A stretch of DNA of 6,996 nucleotides from Betaproteobacteria bacterium (lineage in GTDB: Bacteria; Pseudomonadota; Gammaproteobacteria; Burkholderiales; Burkholderiaceae_E). Both the position numbers and the translations under genes were made by a program. Within the stretch, counting starts at the first letter, position 1, and every line of letters begins with the position of its first letter. Shown here piece by piece: positions 1 through 6,538 of this stretch. Location: assembly GCA_009922405.1 (NCBI GenBank), contig RFVZ01000139.1, positions 1 through 6,996 of the forward strand, written 5' to 3'. Below the pieces are notes generated by a model that saw only the letters and a list, made by a program, of their open reading frames with translations, made no database searches and was not told where the DNA came from.

Positions 1-1008
1 CAGCACCAGTTCGTCATAGTCCATTCCAGCCGCGCGGGCAGCCATCGGAACCAGGGAATGATCGGTCATGCCCGGACAGGTATTCATCTCAAGCAACATT
101 GGCCGCATGCGCTCGGGCTGATCGGGCGCGTCGGGATCAGGCTGGAGCATGACGTCGCAACGCCCCCACCCGCGGCAGCGCAGCAGTCGAAACGCTTGCT
201 CAGTCAACGCGCGTACCTGGGCATCGACCGCGGGCGGCAGCGGCGCCGGACAGAGATAGCGCGTCTCGTCGCCAAAGTACTTGTGCTGGTAATCGTAATT
301 ACCATCGGGTGCGCAGATCTCAATCACCGGGAGGGCATGAACCGGCGCTTCGGCACGCAGAGGCCCGGGTACCGCGGTACCGCCCACGAGCGCGACCGTG
401 AGTTCGCGCCCGGCGATGAATTGCTCGGCCAACACGGTGTCGTCACAAGCCGCAGCGCGCTCGAAAGCCACCTCAAGCTGGTCCGCGTGCTGCACCTTCG
501 TTAAGCCCAAGGTGGACCCTTCGTGTGCGGGTTTGATGATTAGCGGCAAGCCAAGGTGGGCGATGAGTTGGGCCCGACCGCAGGCGCTATTGACCTGCGC
601 CGCCTCAAGCACCTGCCAGTTGGGCGTCGGCAACCCAGCCGCACGCCAAAGTTCTTTGGTGACCACTTTGTCCATCGCGATAGCCGAAGCCATCGGGCCG
701 GAACCGGTATAAGGGATACGCAATAGCTCCAGCGCACCCTGGACGGTACCGTCCTCACCCCAGCGACCATGCAGGGCAATCACCGCGCGATCAAAGCCTT
801 CACGCGGGAGTGCATCAAGGGACCGGTCACGCGGGTCAAAGGCGTGCGCATTGACACCCTGGCGAGATAAAGCGGCGAGCATTCCGGTGCCGCTGCGGAT
901 GGAAATCTCGCGCTCGGCGGAATCGCCGCCAAACAATACGGCGACTTTGCCGAGCCCGCGCGGATCAATCGCCTCCCCGATGCCGGGCTCGATGCCGTGC
1001 GCACTCAT
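1..1008 (-). CDS. ddl: D-alanine--D-alanine ligase, 3' end cut by the window edge
   Basis: This cytoplasmic ATP-grasp ligase joins two D-Ala molecules into the D-Ala-D-Ala dipeptide that MurF adds to the peptidoglycan precursor. The reading frame is open for 336 codons from ATG 1008 to the left edge. Visible family features are VAVLFGGDSAEREIS (residues 22-36, with Glu32 matching the substrate-binding Glu of E. coli DdlB), LHGRWGEDG (79-87), the ATP-grasp lysine in KPAHEGSTLG (159-168), and HKYFGDETRY (242-251), whose Tyr244 fits D-Ala rather than D-lactate specificity. The metal-binding end is LLEMNTCPGMTDHSLVP (305-321). By comparison with DdlB only about 10-20 residues are missing. The N-terminus is about 17 residues longer than DdlB, and there is a short extra loop near 289-303. 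The start overlaps the murC stop as ATGA, which supports the choice, though the ribosome-binding site is weak (GGGG about 8 nt upstream). ftsQ would be expected next, outside the window. Confidence 0.95.
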   Translation of the reverse strand, partial: MSAHGIEPGIGEAIDPRGLGKVAVLFGGDSAEREISIRSGTGMLAALSRQGVNAHAFDPRDRSLDALPREGFDRAVIALHGRWGEDGTVQGALELLRIPYTGSGPMASAIAMDKVVTKELWRAAGLPTPNWQVLEAAQVNSACGRAQLIAHLGLPLIIKPAHEGSTLGLTKVQHADQLEVAFERAAACDDTVLAEQFIAGRELTVALVGGTAVPGPLRAEAPVHALPVIEICAPDGNYDYQHKYFGDETRYLCPAPLPPAVDAQVRALTEQAFRLLRCRGWGRCDVMLQPDPDAPDQPERMRPMLLEMNTCPGMTDHSLVPMAARAAGMDYDELVL

Positions 1009-2444
1009 GGCCGATCCCCGCTCTTTTGCGATTCCGTGTTTTTTTGCAATTCCATTCGATCGAGGCGTTCGCGCAGCGCCGCCGCCACGCCGCCCACCGA
1101 ACCTGCACCCATCGTGATCACGATATCGCCGTCGCGGGCGATGGCTTCGATGGCATCGGGCATGCTCAAAATGTCTTCGACGAATACTGGCTCGACCCGG
1201 CCGGTGACGCGCACGGCACGCGCCAACGCACGTCCGTCAGCAGCCACGAGTGGCGGCTCACCGGCCGCATAGACCTCGGCCAGCAAGAGTGCATCGGTCC
1301 CGGAAAGCACCCGCACAAAATCTTCAAACAAGTCTCGGGTCCGGGTGAACCGATGAGGCTGAAACGCGAGGACGATGCGCCGCCCCGGATAGGCGCCACG
1401 CGCAGCGGCCAGGGTTGCCGCCATCTCGACAGGGTGATGACCATAGTCATCAATGACCGAGAACTGCCCGCCCTCGCGAGCCGGGAAAGCGCCCCAGCGC
1501 TGGAACCGTCGGCCCACGCCCCGAAACGCCTCGAGCGCTTCGCGAATGGCGTCGTCATCGACCCCCAGTTCATCGGCCACTGCCACCGCGGCGAGGGCAT
1601 TCAATACGTTGTGCCGACCGGGTAGATTGAGCGTGAGCGGCAGTGGTGCAGCGTCCTCGCGCAAACAGGTGAAACGCATCGTCTCGCCGATCGCCTCCAC
1701 ATCGACCGCCCGAACCTGCGCATCTTCGCCAAAGCCATAGCTCAACATCGGCTTGGAGATAAATGGCAGGATCGAACGAACGCCGGGGTCATCGGTACAC
1801 AGAACAGCGGCGCCATAAAACGGCAGACGCTGCGTGAATTCGACAAAGGCCTGGCGCAACCGGGCCAGATCATGACCGTAAGTCTCCATGTGGTCGGCAT
1901 CAATGTTCGTGACCACCGCCAAAATGGGCGAGAGGTTCAAAAACGACGCATCAGACTCATCGGCCTCGACCACGATGAAATCACCTTGACCCAGCTTGGC
2001 GTTAGCACCGGCGGACAGCAGCCGCCCTCCAATCACGAAAGTTGGATCCAGATTCCCCGCCGCCAGCACGCTCGCGACCAGTGAGGTTGTCGTGGTCTTG
2101 CCGTGGGTACCTGCGATCGCGATGCCGCGCTTCAGGCGCATGAGCTCGGCGAGCATGAGCGCACGGGGGACAACCGGGATCCTTCGAGCGCGCGCCGCAA
2201 GCACTTCGGGGTTATCAGCCGCGACCGCCGTCGAAATCACCACGCAATCGGCATTCACGATCTGCGCCGCATCGTGGCCGATTCGAATCGGAACGCCGAG
2301 GCCCTGCAAGCGCTGGGTCGCACTGCCCGCAATCGCATCGGAGCCGCTCACCTGATAGCCCAAATTGAGCAGGACTTCGGCAATCCCGCTCATTCCCACT
2401 CCGCCAATCCCCACGAAGTGGATCCGTTTGACTTTGTGCTTCAT
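1005..2444 (-). CDS. murC: UDP-N-acetylmuramate--L-alanine ligase
   Basis: MurC is the first Mur ligase. In the cytoplasm it uses ATP to add L-Ala to UDP-MurNAc. The 479-residue protein has the usual three domains. The N-terminal UDP-binding Rossmann domain carries HFVGIGGVGMSG (9-20). The central ATPase domain has the P-loop GTHGKTTTT (112-120, Lys116), EADESDASFL (160-169) and NIDADHMETY (180-189). LPGRHNVLNALAA (274-286) leads into the C-terminal domain with DDYGHHPVEM (332-341) and FQPHRFTRTRD (361-371). Length is close to the family norm (about 460-490) and the frame is intact. The last 14 or so residues form a hydrophilic tail whose codons CAA AAA AAC create an A7 run (see the slippery-site feature). 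The ATG overlaps the murG TGA by 4 nt, and the gene's own stop overlaps the ddl start by 4 nt. Both fit translational coupling. Confidence 0.98.
   Translation of the reverse strand: MKHKVKRIHFVGIGGVGMSGIAEVLLNLGYQVSGSDAIAGSATQRLQGLGVPIRIGHDAAQIVNADCVVISTAVAADNPEVLAARARRIPVVPRALMLAELMRLKRGIAIAGTHGKTTTTSLVASVLAAGNLDPTFVIGGRLLSAGANAKLGQGDFIVVEADESDASFLNLSPILAVVTNIDADHMETYGHDLARLRQAFVEFTQRLPFYGAAVLCTDDPGVRSILPFISKPMLSYGFGEDAQVRAVDVEAIGETMRFTCLREDAAPLPLTLNLPGRHNVLNALAAVAVADELGVDDDAIREALEAFRGVGRRFQRWGAFPAREGGQFSVIDDYGHHPVEMAATLAAARGAYPGRRIVLAFQPHRFTRTRDLFEDFVRVLSGTDALLLAEVYAAGEPPLVAADGRALARAVRVTGRVEPVFVEDILSMPDAIEAIARDGDIVITMGAGSVGGVAAALRERLDRMELQKNTESQKSGDRP
1038..1044 (-). other. A_AAA_AAC slippery heptamer in the murC tail, phased for -1 shift into ddl
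   Basis: The murC codons for Gln467-Lys468-Asn469 read CAA AAA AAC. This places the heptamer A AAA AAC in the X_XXY_YYZ phase required for -1 ribosomal frameshifting. After a -1 shift the frame reads ten residues (HGIAKERGSA) and then enters the ddl ATG in frame, with no stop codon between. I see only a weak upstream GGA and no strong hairpin at the usual 5-9 nt spacing, so the motif is certain but its function is unproven. The A7 run could also be a site of polymerase slippage or a sequencing hotspot. Confidence 0.35.
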
Positions 2445-3667
2445 GGGAGCCTGCGCGCCAACGATTCGACAAAATCAGCGACCCGCTCGGCCGCGTCCGG
2501 AAAGGCGAGCGCACGAGCGCGCTCGGCCATGACAACAAGCTCGGCTCGACCGGCTGGCGCCTTGAGGGAATCGACCCCCGAAGCAGCAGCCCCCTCAGTG
2601 GCCGGCTGGGCCAAACGGACCAACTGATCCGCCAAGCCCTCGGCGGTCCAATGCGCCTGCGGTTCAAGCCACGCCGCGCCCGCGTCCGTCAGCCAGCGCG
2701 CGTTACCGGTTTGGTGATCATCTACGGCATGCGGATACGGCACCAGCAGAGCGGCGACTCCGGCCACAGCAAGCTCGGCCACGGTGGCGGCGCCCGCTCT
2801 GCAAATAACCAAGTCCGCCTCAGCGTAAGCCTGAGTCATGTCATCAATAAAATCCACCGCCTGCGCCTGAACCCCTGCCCTGGCATACGCGGCACGCAAT
2901 GGTTCGAGATGGGCGCGTCCGCTCTGATGGACCACGCGGGGCCAAAATTCCGGCGCTAGCCGCTGGGTCACCAGCGCGAGGGCCGCCGGCACGGTCTCGT
3001 TCAGGGCGCGAGCGCCCAGACTACCCCCCACAATCAGCAAGGTCAGCGGACCTTTGCGCTTTGCAGCGCGCTCGGCGGGCTCCGGTAGCCGCGCGAGCGC
3101 GGCGCGCACGGGGTTGCCCAACAAGGCGACCCGAGACTTCAGAGATGTTCCAAAGCCCAGGCTCAGAAGTCGCCCCAAGACCCCGCCACCAGCGCGCTCG
3201 AAGGCCTTTGGAAACGCTTCAATGACGCCGCTTGCAATCCGCGCCAGGCCTCGATTTGCGAGTCCGGCAATAGAATTTTGCTCGTGCAGAACCAGCGGAA
3301 TGCCCATGAGACGTGCGGCCGCGCCACCGGGTACCGTGACATAGCCCCCCATTCCCAGAACGACCTGCGGACGGACCCGCCGCAGGGACTCGAGCGCCTG
3401 CGTCACACCCCGCAAGAGATTGAGCGGCAGACGCAACAACGCGATCCACCCCTTGCCACGCAGGGCCCCAAAACGAACCGGCTGAAATGGCAAGCCCGCC
3501 CGCTGGACCAAGCCCGCCTCCATCCCTTCTGGGTTCCCAAGCCAATGAACCTGCCAGCCTCGGGCACCCAGTATTTCAGCGACGGCGAGGCCAGGGAACA
3601 CATGACCTCCGGTCCCACCCGCCATCACCATCGCGGTACGGACCCCAGCCGCAGTCTGCGCCGTCAT
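2441..3667 (-). CDS. murG: UDP-GlcNAc:lipid I N-acetylglucosaminyltransferase (lipid II synthase)
   Basis: MurG is a GT-B glycosyltransferase (family GT28) on the inner face of the cytoplasmic membrane. It transfers GlcNAc from UDP-GlcNAc to lipid I, giving lipid II. Family motifs in order are the glycine-rich loop GGTGGHVFPGLAVA (17-30), GMGGYVTVPGG (105-115), HEQNSIAGLANR (128-139), the second glycine-rich loop GGSLGARALN (214-223), FIDDM (273-277), CRAGAATVAELAVAG (289-303) with the donor-binding Glu298, and YPHAVDDHQTGNA (311-323). At 408 residues it is about 50 longer than E. coli MurG. Much of the excess lies in an insertion at about 158-180, between the AFP and GNPVR motifs, and another at about 354-375 before the final MAERAR helix. 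The frame is intact. Its ATG overlaps the ftsW stop by 4 nt (ATGA), and its own stop overlaps the murC start the same way. Confidence 0.97.
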   Translation of the reverse strand: MTAQTAAGVRTAMVMAGGTGGHVFPGLAVAEILGARGWQVHWLGNPEGMEAGLVQRAGLPFQPVRFGALRGKGWIALLRLPLNLLRGVTQALESLRRVRPQVVLGMGGYVTVPGGAAARLMGIPLVLHEQNSIAGLANRGLARIASGVIEAFPKAFERAGGGVLGRLLSLGFGTSLKSRVALLGNPVRAALARLPEPAERAAKRKGPLTLLIVGGSLGARALNETVPAALALVTQRLAPEFWPRVVHQSGRAHLEPLRAAYARAGVQAQAVDFIDDMTQAYAEADLVICRAGAATVAELAVAGVAALLVPYPHAVDDHQTGNARWLTDAGAAWLEPQAHWTAEGLADQLVRLAQPATEGAAASGVDSLKAPAGRAELVVMAERARALAFPDAAERVADFVESLARRLP

Positions 3668-4872
3668 AGCCGCGCCCCACGCATCAGGCGTCGATTCTCG
3701 TGATCAATGCGCAGCAATAACGCCAACGCCATGATGTTGACGAGGATGCCGCTCCCCCCGTAACTCATGTAGGGCAGGGTCAGCCCCTTGGTCGGCAGGA
3801 GCCCAAGGTTGACACCCATATTGAAAAACGATTGCGCGCCAATCCAGATCGCAATGCCTTGGGCTACCAGACCGGGAAAGCTACGCTCAAGCGCGATCGC
3901 CTGCCGGCCAATCTCGAACGCGCGCCGGGTAAACCAGAAAAACAAACCAATCGCGACCAATACGCCGGCCAACCCTAACTCTTCGCCAATCACCGCAAGC
4001 AAAAAGTCCGTATGCGCCTCCGGCAGATAGTGCAATTTTTCAACACTACCCCCAAGTCCCACGCCAAAAAGTTCGCCCCGACCGAATGCAATCAGGGAGT
4101 GCGATAGCTGATAACCCCGCCCAAGCACATTGTCGGGAGCAAAGGGGTCGAGATAGGCAAAAATGCGGGCCCGGCGATACTCGGAGACCCAGATCAAAAT
4201 GCAGAATGTGATGGCCAGAGTCACCAGGATGCCCAGCGCTAGGCGCAGGTTCACGCCGCCCAAAAACAGCACGCCCATGGCGATGGTCACGATGACCACA
4301 AATGCGCCGAGGTCGGGTTCGAGAAGTAACAACATGCCCACGAGACACATCGCCCCTGCCATTGGCGCAAAACCCTTCGAGAACCGATGCATCCAGTCCT
4401 GCTTGCGCACCGTGTAGTCAGCCGCATAAAGCACCGCAAAGAGCTTCATGACTTCAGACGGTTGCAGGTTCAATGGCCCGAGCGGCAGCCAGCGCCGCGC
4501 GCCGTAAACCACTTTGCCCAGACCCGGGATCAAGACCGCCACCAACAGCACGAGGCCCAGCACGAAGACGAGGGGTGCCCACTGCTGCCACTTCTTCATT
4601 GGCACAGAAAACACCAGGAGGCCTGCGATACCCCCCAGTACGAGGGCAAAGAGGTGACGGGTCAGGTAATGGGTCGGACGGAAATTGGCGAAGCGCGGTG
4701 AATCCGGCAAGGCGACCGAAGCTGAATACACCATGACCAACCCATAGGCGAGCAGGGCGACACCGACCAGGAGGAGTCCGACGTCGATCTCCCGCGTGTC
4801 GGTCGTGCCGCGTCCGGTTCGGGAACCGCCAATTGACGTCATCAGTCCGGGCAAGGACAAGCGATTCAGCAT
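3664..4872 (-). CDS. ftsW: Septal peptidoglycan glycosyltransferase FtsW (SEDS family)
   Basis: FtsW is a polytopic inner-membrane protein of the divisome. With its partner class B PBP (FtsI) it polymerises lipid II into septal glycan strands. The protein is 402 residues with about ten hydrophobic segments starting near residue 31. SEDS signatures are MVYSAS (47-52), GARRWLPLG (124-132), LQPSE (136-140), LEPDLG (184-189), GYQLSHSLIAFGRGE (253-267), and YLPEAHTDF (282-290) with Asp289 matching the catalytically essential Asp of SEDS proteins. GLLPTKGLTLP (357-367) and SYGGSG (370-375) follow. PEAHTDF together with adjacency to murD and murG favours FtsW over RodA. I chose ATG 4872 because AAAGGGG lies 6 nt upstream and it gives a 7-nt overlap with murD. 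The frame is open back to an ATG at 4965, but that stretch only mirrors the MurD C-terminus in another frame. Asp289 and the other motifs appear intact. Confidence 0.97.
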   Translation of the reverse strand: MLNRLSLPGLMTSIGGSRTGRGTTDTREIDVGLLLVGVALLAYGLVMVYSASVALPDSPRFANFRPTHYLTRHLFALVLGGIAGLLVFSVPMKKWQQWAPLVFVLGLVLLVAVLIPGLGKVVYGARRWLPLGPLNLQPSEVMKLFAVLYAADYTVRKQDWMHRFSKGFAPMAGAMCLVGMLLLLEPDLGAFVVIVTIAMGVLFLGGVNLRLALGILVTLAITFCILIWVSEYRRARIFAYLDPFAPDNVLGRGYQLSHSLIAFGRGELFGVGLGGSVEKLHYLPEAHTDFLLAVIGEELGLAGVLVAIGLFFWFTRRAFEIGRQAIALERSFPGLVAQGIAIWIGAQSFFNMGVNLGLLPTKGLTLPYMSYGGSGILVNIMALALLLRIDHENRRLMRGARL

Positions 4873-6530
4873 GGCTGACCCCTTTGTAACGCCACTTGCT
4901 GAACGGCGGCCACGAAGGTTTCGCTGCGGTGCAGGTAATTGCGGAACATGCCGAAACTCGCGCACGCGGGCGAGAGCAGCACCACATCACCGGTGCGCGC
5001 CCGCTCCGCCGCAGTCTGAACCGCCTGCTCGAGGGTTGCACAATCGATCAGCTCGACCCCCGTCGTCGCCAGCGCTGCACGCAAACGGGTGGCATCCTGA
5101 CCAATCAACAAGACCGCGCGAGCGTGTCGAGCGACGGGCTGCGCAAGCGGCTCGAAGGACTGTCCCTTGCCATCGCCACCCGCAATCAGCCACAGCCTGG
5201 GCGCGGCCGCCCTGTTTGCCGAGGTTTTGCCAAGCGCTTGATCGTCGATTGCGCCCAGGCCATTGAGCGCCGCGACCGTCGCGCCCACGTTGGTGCCCTT
5301 GCTGTCATCGACATATTCGACATCGTCAATCACTGCGACTGACTCGCAACGATGTGGCTCGCCGGCGTAATCGCGCAACCCGTGCAGCAATCGCGCCATC
5401 GGCACCCCGGCGGCCCGCCCCAGGGCCAGTGCCGCCAAGGCATTGGCATGGTTGTGGCGACCCCGAATTCGCAGCGCGTCCGCTGGCATGAGTGAGTTGA
5501 CGCGGACGGCGCGCTTGCCAGCGGCGACCGGCCGGCGGTGCAACGAAACGTCGGCAGCGACGCTTTCAGCCAACCAGGGCAAACCGCAATCCCAAACGAT
5601 GCCGAAGTCACCTAAGCGGCTCGGCGCGTCGAGTCCAAACGAGACCATCACGCGATCGTCCCGGCCCGATCCGAGGCTTAAGGGCGCAGTTACTGGATCG
5701 TCCCGGTTCCAGACACAGGTACCGGCATGCGCAAAGATCTGCTGCTTGGCGGCGCCATAAGCCTGCAAATCCGGGTGCCAGTCCAAATGGTCCTCGCTCA
5801 GGTTCAGGATCGTTGCGGCATGCGGAGTCAGCGATGGCGCGAATTCGAGCTGAAAGCTCGACAATTCAAGGACCCAGACAGCGGCCGGAGCTCCGGCGCG
5901 ACGGCGTTCCAGCAACACCTCGAGTGCCGGGGGGCCGACATTTCCGGCCAATGCAACCTGGGTGCCGGCCGCCGCTAACAGGTGAGCAAGCAGGCACGAA
6001 GTCGTCGTTTTCCCGTTGGTTCCGGTAATCGCGATCACGCGCGGCGCCTCAGGCTCTTGGGCGATTGCGCGACAAAACAGTTCAATCTCGCCTACCACCG
6101 GAATCGCGCGCTCCTGCACCAAAGTCGCCAGCGCAGCCGACGGTCCGAGGTAGGGCGAGAGACCGGGGCTCCAGGCTAGGCAATCGAGTCCGTCCAGCCA
6201 GTCGCTATCTCTTAGCTCAAACGTGCCGCCACTGAAATACGCTTGTGGGTGTTCGCGCTGCCACTCAGCCAGCCGCGGGGGCGCTGCGCGGCTATCGCAG
6301 ATCCGTACCTCAGCCCCTTGATCGACCAGCCAGCGCGCCATGGCGAGGCCGGAATCGCCAAGCCCAACCACACCCACTCGCGCGCCCGACCACGCGAAAT
6401 CTGCCGGCGGGACCACGAACGGCGGGGTCCACGCCTTGGAATCGAGCACAGGTTTGCTGCCAGCAGTCCGCCGAACGGCTGAAGGCCTGCGGGCCGGCTT
6501 AGCGCTCACTTGCTGGATGGCGACGTGCAT
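4866..6530 (-). CDS. murD: UDP-N-acetylmuramoyl-L-alanine--D-glutamate ligase
   Basis: MurD is a cytoplasmic ATP-dependent ligase that adds D-Glu to UDP-MurNAc-L-Ala. Seen in order are the Rossmann start VGVVGLGDSGLAMARW (52-67), SPGLSP (121-126), the P-loop GTNGKTTTS (170-178, Lys174), LELSSFQLE (221-229), NLSEDHLDWH (243-252), the probable carbamylated lysine in AAKQQIF (260-266), RIRGRHNHANALAALAL (354-370), DDSKGTNVGA (408-417), GGDGKG (451-456) and SPACAS (520-525). At 554 residues it is much longer than E. coli MurD (438). The excess is a basic, proline-rich N-terminal extension of about 45-50 residues, plus longer loops near 284-345 and 428-445. Loops of this kind resemble Burkholderiales MurD. 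ATG 6530 lies 8 nt after the mraY stop but lacks a clear ribosome-binding site. In-frame GTG starts exist at 6509 (codon 8) and at codon 28, so the start is the least certain part. The SPACAS motif is followed by unusual residues (see findings). Confidence 0.94.
   Translation of the reverse strand: MHVAIQQVSAKPARRPSAVRRTAGSKPVLDSKAWTPPFVVPPADFAWSGARVGVVGLGDSGLAMARWLVDQGAEVRICDSRAAPPRLAEWQREHPQAYFSGGTFELRDSDWLDGLDCLAWSPGLSPYLGPSAALATLVQERAIPVVGEIELFCRAIAQEPEAPRVIAITGTNGKTTTSCLLAHLLAAAGTQVALAGNVGPPALEVLLERRRAGAPAAVWVLELSSFQLEFAPSLTPHAATILNLSEDHLDWHPDLQAYGAAKQQIFAHAGTCVWNRDDPVTAPLSLGSGRDDRVMVSFGLDAPSRLGDFGIVWDCGLPWLAESVAADVSLHRRPVAAGKRAVRVNSLMPADALRIRGRHNHANALAALALGRAAGVPMARLLHGLRDYAGEPHRCESVAVIDDVEYVDDSKGTNVGATVAALNGLGAIDDQALGKTSANRAAAPRLWLIAGGDGKGQSFEPLAQPVARHARAVLLIGQDATRLRAALATTGVELIDCATLEQAVQTAAERARTGDVVLLSPACASFGMFRNYLHRSETFVAAVQQVALQRGQPC
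4879..4885 (-). promoter_or_regulatory. Probable ribosome-binding site for ftsW
   Basis: AAAGGGG lies 6 nt upstream of ATG 4872, inside the last murD codons. It is the best Shine-Dalgarno-like match seen at any start in the window. It decides the ftsW start against the longer upstream reading from 4965. Confidence 0.5.
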
Positions 6531-6538
6531 CTGGGTGC

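Noticed and set aside
58..504. Plus-strand open frame of 148 codons at the left edge
   Set aside because: It lies fully antisense to the clear ddl frame and its composition (Arg, His and Gln-rich) is typical of antisense shadows.
951..991. Inverted repeat CGAGCCCG / CGGGCTCG with a 25-nt loop at the ddl 5' end, considered as a frameshift stimulator or attenuator
   Set aside because: It sits 46 nt beyond the slippery site, well outside the usual spacing, and has no T-run. An 8-bp GC-rich stem is easily found by chance in coding DNA of this composition.
1026..1625. Plus-strand open frame of 199 codons antisense to murC
   Set aside because: It is a shadow of GC-rich murC codons with no family motif or plausible ribosome-binding site. 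murC on the other strand is unambiguous.
2103..2627. Plus-strand open frame spanning the murC/murG junction
   Set aside because: It is antisense to two well-supported genes and has no recognisable domain. The same reasoning applies to the plus-strand frames near 3278-3703, 4387-4701 and 4796-5266.
3664..4965. Longer ftsW reading starting at ATG 4965
   Set aside because: The extra 31 residues mirror the conserved MurD C-terminus out of frame, and ATG 4872 has a good ribosome-binding site.
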